Source: Flavobacteriaceae bacterium
GTDB lineage: Bacteria; Bacteroidota; Bacteroidia; Flavobacteriales; Flavobacteriaceae
Length of the DNA: 8,789 nt
Assembly: GCA_029247985.1 (NCBI GenBank)
Contig: JAQWKF010000091.1
Span: forward strand, 1 to 8,789
Direction: 5' to 3'
Shown piece after piece: positions 1 through 6,417 of the stretch. Positions within the stretch are counted from its first letter, which is position 1, and each line of letters begins with the position of its first letter. The notes beneath the pieces are model-generated. The model was given only the letters and a program-made list of their open reading frames with translations. It ran no database searches and had not been told where the DNA came from. A program made the position numbers and the translations under genes.

Positions 1-171
1 AACACATGGTTTGTTTGGTTCTTGTTAATACATCGTAATTCTTACATGTCTGGCAGCCTTTCCAAAAAGCAGGATCTTCTGTTAGTTCTGAAAAGGTAAC
101 AGGCTTATAGCCTAAGTCGTAATTAATTTTCATAACTGGAAGTCCAGTAGTAATGCCAAAAATCTTAGCAC
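1..171 (-). pseudogene. Inverted internal fragment of a GNAT acyltransferase gene (second copy)
   Basis: Read on the minus strand, this stretch encodes about 56 residues, from AKIFGITTG through KQTMC. They are identical to the matching part of the + strand GNAT gene except for one Asp-to-Glu change (residue 70 of the + copy). The copy enters mid-protein: the minus frame stays open rightward to a stop near 245-247, but those codons are antisense to the other copy and offer no plausible start or GNAT N-terminus. The 3' part would continue beyond the left edge. All seven differences from the + copy are in third codon positions, so this was a functional coding copy in its recent past. Its present state, whether broken gene, rearranged duplicate or assembly join with another strain, cannot be decided here. 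Confidence 0.75.
1..171 (-). repeat. Left arm of a 171-base inverted repeat
   Basis: The reverse complement of this arm matches 268-438 without gaps, with position p pairing with 439-p, at 164 of 171 positions. Homology stops sharply at 171/268, and the bases inside are unrelated. The outer end is the window edge, so the true arm may be longer. The 96-base centre (172-267) is single-copy coding sequence of the + strand GNAT gene. Confidence 0.95.
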
Positions 172-539
172 ATTCTGGTCTTATTGTCTCTCCAGACTTT
201 AGAGGTATTGGACTTGCCAAAAAAATCAAAACACAAATTTTCAACTACACCAAGGAAAAGTATCCTGGTGCTAAGATTTTTGGCATTACTACTGGTCTTC
301 CAGTTATGAAAATCAATTACGACTTAGGCTACAAGCCCGTTACCTTTTCAGAACTAACAGACGATCCTGCTTTTTGGAAAGGCTGCCAGACCTGTAAGAA
401 TTATGATGTATTAACAAGAACCAAACAAACCATGTGTTTGTGTACAGGTATGCTATACGATCCTTCAAAAAAAGGATCTAACGGTATAGTTGGTAGGTTA
501 CAATCTTTTAAAAAAGCATTTAAACGAGATAAACAATGA
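153..539 (+). CDS. GNAT-family acyltransferase, 5'-truncated; probable first enzyme of arginine synthesis (acyl-glutamate synthase)
   Basis: This is the C-terminal part of a GNAT acyltransferase. The acyl-CoA-binding motif A is visible as FRGIGLAKKI (residues 16-25), followed by the strand and helix of the GNAT core and a Cys-rich tail with C78, C81, C95 and C97. Full-length relatives carry roughly 80-90 more residues before the HSGLIV stretch. Here that part is missing, and the first codons (MPKILA, from ATG at 153) are simply antisense of the inverted copy, so this start is not native. Native sequence begins at about 168-172. The stop codon overlaps the argG start (ATGA at 536-539). From memory, the Bacteroides member of this family next to argG has been linked genetically to N-succinylglutamate synthesis. 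Position at the head of the operon supports the same role, but substrate choice is inferred. Confidence 0.75.
   Translation: MPKILAHSGLIVSPDFRGIGLAKKIKTQIFNYTKEKYPGAKIFGITTGLPVMKINYDLGYKPVTFSELTDDPAFWKGCQTCKNYDVLTRTKQTMCLCTGMLYDPSKKGSNGIVGRLQSFKKAFKRDKQ
268..438 (+). repeat. Right arm of the 171-base inverted repeat
   Basis: This is the partner of 1-171 and lies wholly inside the + strand GNAT reading frame. Mismatches to the left arm fall at 296, 314, 332, 338, 362, 392 and 404. Each is the third base of a codon, and only the one at 362 (GAC versus GAA) changes an amino acid. Confidence 0.95.
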
Positions 540-1717
540 ACAAAAAATTAGTTTTAGCATACAGTGGAGGACTGGATACTTCCTATTGCGTAAAGTCATT
601 GAGCCAGGCGGGATATGAAGTACACGCTGTCAGTGTGAACACCGGAGGTTTTGATGCTGCTGAAGTGTCAGCTTTGGAATCCAAAGCATTGACTTTGGGT
701 GCAAGCTCTTACACCAGCATCGAAGCCGTAGAAACGTTTTATCAAGATATTGTAAAATACCTCATTTTTGGAAACGTACTCAAAAATAGCACCTACCCAC
801 TCTCAGTAAGTGCCGAGCGTGTTACGCAAGCGGTTGCAATAGTAAACCACGCCAAAAAGATTGGTGCAACATCAATCGCGCATGGAAGTACAGGGGCTGG
901 AAACGACCAAGTGCGCTTTGATTTGATCTTTCAGACCCTAGCACCGCAAATTGAAATCATCACACCAATTAGAGATCAAAAGCTTTCAAGAGAAGACGAA
1001 ATCGCTTACTTAAAAGAGCACGGCGTAGATTGGTCTTGGGAAAAAGCACAATATTCAATAAACAAAGGCTTGTGGGGAACATCAGTTGGTGGTAGTGAAA
1101 CCTTAAAATCGCGGGAGCCACTACCCGACAGCGCATATCCAAGTGCGTGTGAAAAAACAGCAGCTGAAAAAGTTTCCTTGCATTTTGACAAAGGGGAATT
1201 AGTCGGAATCAACAACACCAACTATGGCCCAGTTAAAGCCATTCAACACCTACAAAAACTTGCAGCTGCTTTTGCCATCGGCAGAGACATTCACGTTGGG
1301 GATACCATTATCGGGATCAAAGGGCGTGTTGGTTTTGAAGCTGCTGCAGCACTGATAAGCATTAAAGCGCATCACTTATTGGAGAAACACACCTTAAGCA
1401 AATGGCAGCTTCATCACAAAGACTATATCGGTTCGTATTACGGCATGATGTTACACGAAGGCCAATACCTAGACCCTGTAATGCGAGACTTCGAAGCTTT
1501 GCTTAGCAACAGCCAGCAGACGGTAACAGGAACTGTTTTTGTTACACTCCACCCCTACCGATTCACACTTAACGGAATTGAGTCAGAATTCGATTTAATG
1601 GACAATTCATTTGGCACTTATGGAGAAGCCAATGAAGCGTGGACTGCAGATGAAGCAAAAGGATTTATTAAACTATCGGCCAATGCCGGAAAAATTTATC
1701 AGCATGTCAATAAATAA
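536..1717 (+). CDS. argG: Argininosuccinate synthase
   Basis: ArgG condenses citrulline and aspartate with ATP to give argininosuccinate, AMP and pyrophosphate, the penultimate step of arginine synthesis in the cytosol. The N-terminal nucleotide loop SGGLDTS is at residues 10-16. The substrate-binding segment STGAGNDQVRFD is at 118-129, and the conserved YSINKGLWG follows in the synthetase domain. The 393-residue length is normal for the family and the frame is unbroken. The ATG at 536 overlaps the stop of the GNAT gene by four bases (ATGA), suggesting coupled translation. No clear Shine-Dalgarno sequence precedes it, as is usual in Bacteroidota. The 3' end overlaps argC by 14 bases. Identification is secure. 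Confidence 0.97.
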   Translation: MNKKLVLAYSGGLDTSYCVKSLSQAGYEVHAVSVNTGGFDAAEVSALESKALTLGASSYTSIEAVETFYQDIVKYLIFGNVLKNSTYPLSVSAERVTQAVAIVNHAKKIGATSIAHGSTGAGNDQVRFDLIFQTLAPQIEIITPIRDQKLSREDEIAYLKEHGVDWSWEKAQYSINKGLWGTSVGGSETLKSREPLPDSAYPSACEKTAAEKVSLHFDKGELVGINNTNYGPVKAIQHLQKLAAAFAIGRDIHVGDTIIGIKGRVGFEAAAALISIKAHHLLEKHTLSKWQLHHKDYIGSYYGMMLHEGQYLDPVMRDFEALLSNSQQTVTGTVFVTLHPYRFTLNGIESEFDLMDNSFGTYGEANEAWTADEAKGFIKLSANAGKIYQHVNK

Positions 1718-2690
1718 CATTAGCGTAGGCGTTGTAGGCGGGGCAGGATATACAGGAGGTGAACTCTTGCGATTGTTAGTGCTACATCCTAACATAAACA
1801 TCGACTTCATATACAGCACTACTAGAGCAGGAAAAGCCGTTTCTGATACCCATGCAGATTTAGTGGGCGTATTGGATATGTCTTTTTCTGCGGAATTAAA
1901 CCAAGATGTAGACGTTTTGTTTCTGTGCCTTGGGCATGGCAATTCAGCTGCCTTTTTACACGACAACATAGTAAATGATAACACCAAAATCATTGATTTA
2001 AGTAATGATTTTAGACTTAAAGACGATCGAGATTTTATGGGTCGTTCTTATGTGTATGGGCTTACAGAGGTAAATAAAGAACAGATTAAATCGGCACAAG
2101 CTATTGCTAATCCCGGTTGTTTTGCAACCGCTATTCAATTGGCGTTGGCACCTCTAGCAGCAGCAAATAAACTAACCCAAGATGTGCATATAAATGCAAT
2201 CACTGGAAGTACAGGTGCTGGAGCTGTTCCATCTGCGACCAGTCATTTTAGCTGGAGAAACAATAATATCTCTTACTATAAACCCTTTGTACATCAGCAC
2301 TTGGGCGAAATAGGCGAAACCATTGCACAAGCACAAGGCAGCCCTGCAAAATTGCATTTTCTTCCCATCAGAGGAAACTTTACCAGAGGAATATTTGCAA
2401 CGGCCTATACCCCTTTTGATGGGAGCTTGGAAGATGCCTATGCTATTTTTGAGGATTACTACAGCGACTGCCCATTTACATTTGTAAGCCATGCGCCATT
2501 GGCACTCAAGCAAGTGGTAAACACCAACAGGTGTATGGTTCACCTGCACATACACGAGGGGCAATTGCTGGTCACCAGTATTATTGATAACTTATTAAAA
2601 GGGGCATCTGGTCAGGCCATAGAAAACATGAACCTTATGTTCGGGTTAGAACAAACAACAGGATTACATTTAAAATCAACTTCTTTTTAA
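1704..2690 (+). CDS. argC: N-acyl-gamma-glutamyl-phosphate reductase
   Basis: ArgC reduces N-acyl-glutamyl phosphate to the semialdehyde with NADPH. With the start at 1704 the protein has 328 residues. The Rossmann loop GGAGYTG is at 12-18, the catalytic cysteine is C139 in ANPGCF, and the C-terminal KGASGQAIENMNLMFG block is typical of the family. The frame is open upstream to an ATG at 1611, but that would add 31 residues in front of the nucleotide-binding strand and lie deep inside argG. The ATG at 1704, just before MSINNISVGVVGGAG, fits the family. It overlaps the end of argG by 14 bases in another frame. If the pathway uses succinyl intermediates, as ArgF' suggests, the substrate is N-succinylglutamyl phosphate. 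Confidence 0.96.
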   Translation: MSINNISVGVVGGAGYTGGELLRLLVLHPNINIDFIYSTTRAGKAVSDTHADLVGVLDMSFSAELNQDVDVLFLCLGHGNSAAFLHDNIVNDNTKIIDLSNDFRLKDDRDFMGRSYVYGLTEVNKEQIKSAQAIANPGCFATAIQLALAPLAAANKLTQDVHINAITGSTGAGAVPSATSHFSWRNNNISYYKPFVHQHLGEIGETIAQAQGSPAKLHFLPIRGNFTRGIFATAYTPFDGSLEDAYAIFEDYYSDCPFTFVSHAPLALKQVVNTNRCMVHLHIHEGQLLVTSIIDNLLKGASGQAIENMNLMFGLEQTTGLHLKSTSF

Positions 2691-2692
2691 TT

Positions 2693-3487
2693 ATGAAAAT
2701 AGCCATTTTAGGAGCCGGAAATCTAGGATTAAGCATTGGACGAGGGCTTATCACAAACAACAGTCTAACACAACTTTATTTGACACGCAGATCTGTTGAA
2801 AGTATCGCATCTTGGACAGAATACGCCAATACGTATGTGACAGCTGACAACAAAAAAGCTGTACAAGAATCAGATATCATTATCCTTGCGGTACAACCAA
2901 GACAATTGGTTGGATTGCTAGAAGAAATCAAAGATTTGTTACACGAAAACCACGTGCTTATTTCTACAGTAACGGGCTTTTCATTAGCTAAAATGGAGGA
3001 AACTTTGGGTACTGATGTATTCATGATTAGGTCTATGCCTAACACAGCCATTTCTGTTGGAAAATCCATGACCTGCCTTTGTGCCAATAAAAAAGGTGCA
3101 GCGCGCTTGCCTATAGCCGAAGCTATTTTCAACGGCTTGGGAACAAGTATCGTGATAGAAGAACAGCATATGCGTGCAGCGACTGTGATTTGTGCTTCTG
3201 GGATTGCCTTTTGGATGCGGTTGATTCGTGCCACAACGCAAGGAGGTGTGCAACTTGGATTTGATGCCAACGAAGCCATGAAAATGTCTATGCACACAGC
3301 GATGGGTGCAGCATCTCTGCTTATCGAAACAGGCGCGCATCCTGAAGAAGAAATTGACAAAGTAACCACGCCTAGAGGATGTACCATTGAAGGATTGAAC
3401 GAAATGGAACACCAAGGTTTGAGTTCATCGCTGATACAAGGAATTGTATCTTCATTCAAAAAAATTAACGAAATAGCACAAGACTAG
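2693..3487 (+). CDS. proC: Pyrroline-5-carboxylate reductase
   Basis: ProC reduces pyrroline-5-carboxylate to proline with NAD(P)H. The 264-residue protein shows the N-terminal dinucleotide loop GAGNLG (7-12), the RSMPNTA segment (113-119), and the C-terminal helical dimerisation domain with VTTPRGCTIEGLNEME (224-239). That last block is the family signature, but Arg227 replaces the usual small residue before the glycine and Cys229 the usual Thr; related Bacteroidota proteins, as I recall them, also vary here. The start lies two bases after argC and the stop two bases before argD, so it is firmly part of the operon. Its presence links proline to arginine synthesis, although proA and proB are not in the window. 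A long antisense frame inside it is a shadow. Confidence 0.93.
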   Translation: MKIAILGAGNLGLSIGRGLITNNSLTQLYLTRRSVESIASWTEYANTYVTADNKKAVQESDIIILAVQPRQLVGLLEEIKDLLHENHVLISTVTGFSLAKMEETLGTDVFMIRSMPNTAISVGKSMTCLCANKKGAARLPIAEAIFNGLGTSIVIEEQHMRAATVICASGIAFWMRLIRATTQGGVQLGFDANEAMKMSMHTAMGAASLLIETGAHPEEEIDKVTTPRGCTIEGLNEMEHQGLSSSLIQGIVSSFKKINEIAQD

Positions 3488-3489
3488 TT

Positions 3490-4614
3490 ATGCCATTATT
3501 TGATGTATACCCTCTTTATGAAGTTACACCCGTCAAAGCCAAAGGGGTATATGTCTATGGAGCGGATAAAAAGAAATATCTAGACTTATATGGCGGTCAT
3601 GCAGTAATTAGCATTGGACACCAAAACCCCGTATACAACCGTAAACTCAAAAGACAGATATCACGTATTGGCTTTTACTCCAACGCCATACAAAACCCCT
3701 TACAAACCCAACTGGCAGATGAAATTGAAGCACAGTCAGGATGTAATGGCTATCAAATGTTTATGTGTAGTTCGGGAGCCGAAGCAAACGAGAACGCTCT
3801 CAAACTCGCCTCTTTCCATACGGGTAAAACAAAAATAGTTGCCTTTAAAAATGCCTTTCATGGCAGAACTAGTGCTGCGGTTGCTGCAACTGACACACCC
3901 AAGATTATTGCACCACTGAATGCACAGCAAGAAGTTATTTTTCTTGATTTTGGCGATGAAAAGGGATTAACAGAAACCTTATCAAAAGGCGATGTATGTG
4001 CCGTAATCATTGAAGCTATTCAAGGGGTTGGTGGTTTGGATATGCCCACTGAAAAATTCATGAAACAGGTGGAAAATAGCTGTCGTGAAAACGACACCTG
4101 TCTTATAGCAGATGAGGTGCAATCTGGTTTTGGACGCTCGGGAAAATTCTTCGCCTTTCAACACTACGGTATTACGCCCGATATTATTTCCATGGCCAAA
4201 GGCATGGGCAACGGCTTCCCAGTTGGAGGTATTTTGGCACATCCCAATATCAAACCGTGGTATGGAATGCTGGGTACTACCTTTGGCGGTAACCACCTTG
4301 CCTGTCAGGCGAGCTTGGCCGTATTGGAAGTATTAAAAAAGAAAAAATTAATGGATCACGCCACTGCGTTAGGCGAAGCTTTCATCAAAAGAGCTGAAAG
4401 TATACCTGGCGTAAAAAAAGTAAAAGGGCGTGGACTTATGCTCGGATTGGAGTTTGACTTTGAGGTAGGCGAACTACGTAAGAAACTAATATACGAGCAT
4501 CAGATATTTACAGGAGGTAGCAGCAACAAAAAGCTATTGCGGATTTTACCTCCACTAACCGTGCAGCAAAAACACCTTGATCAGTTTTTTACTGCCCTAG
4601 AAAAATCATTATAA
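3490..4614 (+). CDS. argD: N-acylornithine aminotransferase (class III, PLP-dependent)
   Basis: This enzyme transfers an amino group from glutamate to N-acylglutamate semialdehyde, giving N-acylornithine. Class III aminotransferase features are clear: SGAEAN at 95-100 (phosphate binding), HGRT at 124-127, ADEVQSGFGR with D208 facing the pyridine nitrogen, and K237 in SMAKGMG as the PLP Schiff-base lysine. TTFGGNHLAC (263-272) completes the active site. At 374 residues it is shorter than the approximately 400 of proteobacterial ArgD, as is usual for Bacteroidota. It starts two bases after proC. Ornithine aminotransferase (RocD) is a close relative, but the arginine operon favours the acylornithine role. 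Either acetyl- or succinyl-ornithine could be the product; ArgF' downstream points to succinyl. Confidence 0.93.
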   Translation: MPLFDVYPLYEVTPVKAKGVYVYGADKKKYLDLYGGHAVISIGHQNPVYNRKLKRQISRIGFYSNAIQNPLQTQLADEIEAQSGCNGYQMFMCSSGAEANENALKLASFHTGKTKIVAFKNAFHGRTSAAVAATDTPKIIAPLNAQQEVIFLDFGDEKGLTETLSKGDVCAVIIEAIQGVGGLDMPTEKFMKQVENSCRENDTCLIADEVQSGFGRSGKFFAFQHYGITPDIISMAKGMGNGFPVGGILAHPNIKPWYGMLGTTFGGNHLACQASLAVLEVLKKKKLMDHATALGEAFIKRAESIPGVKKVKGRGLMLGLEFDFEVGELRKKLIYEHQIFTGGSSNKKLLRILPPLTVQQKHLDQFFTALEKSL

Positions 4615-4702
4615 CGCCTAAAATGGGCATTTGACAACAAACAGCAGTTCCCACCACCATATGTTAAAATTGACACTAAGTGGTTTGCTAAATTTTAAAT
4701 AG
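4615..4702. other. 88-base gap, the only sizeable intergenic space in the operon
   Basis: Every other junction in the operon is an overlap or a 2-base gap. This stretch is AT-rich toward its right end and contains an 8-base inverted repeat. I find no rho-independent terminator and no convincing Bacteroidota-type promoter (TTG around -33 with TAnnTTTG around -7). A TTGACA at 4631-4636 has no matching -10 at the right distance. The gap may hold an internal promoter or a processing or translation-control site, but the sequence does not prove any of these. Confidence 0.4.
4664..4698. repeat. 8-base perfect inverted repeat just before argF'
   Basis: TTAAAATT at 4664-4671 and AATTTTAA at 4691-4698 are exact reverse complements separated by 19 bases. 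The right arm ends four bases before the argF' ATG. Inside the spacer a shorter CACT-A-AGTG palindrome lies at 4674-4682. The arms contain only A and T, so a hairpin would be weak and chance is a real possibility. A regulator-binding site is the alternative. Confidence 0.35.
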
Positions 4703-5644
4703 ATGAAACAATTTTTAACGCTTGACGATTTATCAAACTTTGATGCACAAGTGCAGTTGGCCAAGGACATCAAGGCTAACCCCTATCAATTTGAAGAAGT
4801 AGGAAAGCGCAAAACCCTTGGATTGTTGTTTTTTAATCCGAGCTTACGAACCCGATTGAGCACCCAAAAGGCAGGTCGTTTATTAGGTATGGATGTAATG
4901 GTAATGAATTTCAGTAATGAAGCATGGGCCATTGAATACGAAGACCAAACCATTATGGAAGGTTTGCGTTCCGAGCATGTTAAAGAAGCTGCACAGGTAG
5001 TTTCACAGTACTGTGATGTGGTAGGAATCCGTGCTTTTGCCACGCTTACCGATAAAGAAAAAGATGAGTCTGAACAAGTACTTCAGAAGTTTATCAAATA
5101 CGCTAGCGTTCCCATCCTAAACATGGAAAGTGCTACCGCGCACCCCCTACAGGCATTAGCAGATGCATTGACGCTAAAGGAACTAGAATTGCCAAAAAAA
5201 CCAAAAGTGGTACTGACTTGGGCACCACACCCGAAGGCTTTGCCCCATGCGGTTGGAAATTCATTTACAAGAATGATGGGACATATAGATGCAGATTTTG
5301 TTATTGCCAACCCTAAAGGCTATGACCTAGACCCGAGAATTACCAAAGGTATTCCTGTGGTACACAACCAAGCAGAGGCGCTTAAAGAAGCAGACGTAGT
5401 GTATGCCAAAAACTGGAGTTCTTATGACAGTTACGGACAAATTTTAAGAACGGATAACGAATGGATGTTAACACCTGGGAAAATGAAGCAAACCAACAAT
5501 GCTGCCTTCATGCATTGCCTTCCTATACGACGAAATGTGGTGGTGTCAGATGGCGTATTGGACAGTACCCATTCCAAAGTAATTGAACAAGCTAACAACA
5601 GAACCTTTGCTGCTGCTGCGGTATTAAAAACATTGCTATCGTGA
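4703..5644 (+). CDS. argF': N-succinylornithine carbamoyltransferase (ArgF')
   Basis: This enzyme carbamoylates an acyl-ornithine to acyl-citrulline using carbamoyl phosphate. The 313-residue protein has the carbamoyl-phosphate loop SLRTR at 47-51 (SxRTR in ordinary ornithine enzymes), HPLQ at 147-150, WAPHPKALP at 173-181 and HCLPIRRN at 271-278. It follows the Bacteroides fragilis succinylornithine enzyme without gaps as far as I can align it from memory, and the N-terminus matches from Met1. At the specificity position, Pro90 in B. fragilis and Glu92 in the Xanthomonas acetylornithine enzyme, this protein has Ser90. Changing Glu92 to Ser was reported to convert the acetylornithine enzyme to succinylornithine use, so succinylornithine is the likely substrate. 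The stop overlaps the argB GTG start by four bases. Confidence 0.92.
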   Translation: MKQFLTLDDLSNFDAQVQLAKDIKANPYQFEEVGKRKTLGLLFFNPSLRTRLSTQKAGRLLGMDVMVMNFSNEAWAIEYEDQTIMEGLRSEHVKEAAQVVSQYCDVVGIRAFATLTDKEKDESEQVLQKFIKYASVPILNMESATAHPLQALADALTLKELELPKKPKVVLTWAPHPKALPHAVGNSFTRMMGHIDADFVIANPKGYDLDPRITKGIPVVHNQAEALKEADVVYAKNWSSYDSYGQILRTDNEWMLTPGKMKQTNNAAFMHCLPIRRNVVVSDGVLDSTHSKVIEQANNRTFAAAAVLKTLLS

Positions 5645-6417
5645 AAACTGCGCTACACATCCTAAAGGTTGGAGGACATTTGGTAAATGACCCAATTGCG
5701 CTTCAAGAAGTGCTTGCTGCTTTTGCTGGCTTGAAAGGAGCCAAGCTTTTGGTACATGGTGGTGGCAGACATGCAACGGCACTCGCCAAACAGTTGGGCA
5801 TATCACCTAAAATGATAGATGGCAGACGCATTACAGATGCAGCTATGCTCGAAGTGGCTGTCATGAGCTATGCAGGACTTTCAAACAAAAAAATTGTATC
5901 TCAGCTGCAAAAACAAGGCGTAAATGCGGTTGGCCTTACGGGTGCAGACGGCAACTGCATTGAAGCAGTAAAAAGACCAGTACTTGATATTGATTATGGC
6001 TTCGCAGGTGATATCACGCAAATAAATACCACTGTATTTACTTCTTTGACGATGCAAGACTTTGTTCCTGTACTTTGTGCCATTACGCACGACAAAAAAG
6101 GGCAACTGCTCAACACCAATGCAGATACCATAGCTGCTCAAGTAGCCGTAGCCATGAGCGAGGCGTATGATGTCACTTTATTCTATTGCTTTGAACACGC
6201 TGGTGTACTTACAGATATCAACAATCCTGAGGATGTTATTAGTCACCTATCCAAAGAAGAAACCGAAAATTACACTAAAGCGGGGATTATCCACCAAGGG
6301 ATGGTACCCAAACTGCACAATGGCTTTGACGCCTTGAATAACGGCGTTAATGAAGTGATCATCAGCAATGTTGCTGCCCTTAAAGATGCTAATGCACCCA
6401 AAACCACATTGATATGA
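5641..6417 (+). CDS. argB: N-acylglutamate kinase
   Basis: ArgB phosphorylates the gamma-carboxylate of N-acylglutamate. The amino acid kinase fold is shown by K9 with G11-G12, HGGGR at 39-43, GRRITD at 61-66, NTNAD at 158-162 and PKLHN with K224 at 223-227. The GTG at 5641 is the only start that keeps the nucleotide-binding K9/GG strand; the next ATG is far inside. It overlaps the argF' stop as GTGA, implying coupled translation. The 258-residue length equals that of the E. coli enzyme, and the catalytic domain begins almost at once. The extra N-terminal helix that builds the arginine-sensitive hexamer in other bacteria is therefore absent, and feedback inhibition at this step is unlikely. 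The substrate may be N-succinylglutamate, judged from ArgF'. Confidence 0.94.
   Translation: MKTALHILKVGGHLVNDPIALQEVLAAFAGLKGAKLLVHGGGRHATALAKQLGISPKMIDGRRITDAAMLEVAVMSYAGLSNKKIVSQLQKQGVNAVGLTGADGNCIEAVKRPVLDIDYGFAGDITQINTTVFTSLTMQDFVPVLCAITHDKKGQLLNTNADTIAAQVAVAMSEAYDVTLFYCFEHAGVLTDINNPEDVISHLSKEETENYTKAGIIHQGMVPKLHNGFDALNNGVNEVIISNVAALKDANAPKTTLI

Noticed and set aside
1..438. Inverted repeat read as the ends of an insertion sequence or integron-type element
   Set aside because: The arms are GNAT coding sequence, the 96-base centre holds no transposase or recombinase, and no target duplication is seen.
1611..1703. Upstream in-frame ATG giving argC 31 extra residues
   Set aside because: The extension overlaps argG coding sequence by 107 bases and would put unrelated residues before the Rossmann strand. 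The ATG at 1704 matches the family N-terminus.
2776..3459. Long minus-strand open frame (227 codons) opposite proC
   Set aside because: It lies entirely within proC, its product is rich in Ser, Cys and Ile with no recognisable domain, and proC has clear family motifs throughout. It is an antisense shadow.
4591..4629. TGCCC and GGGCA at the end of argD as a terminator hairpin
   Set aside because: Only five base pairs around a loop of roughly 30 bases and no T-run after it; part of it is argD coding sequence.
4631..4702. Sigma70-like promoter before argF' (TTGACA at 4631 or 4670)
   Set aside because: The first has no -10 at 16-18 bases. The second would start transcription inside argF', and Bacteroidota use a different promoter consensus. 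I see no convincing TAnnTTTG.
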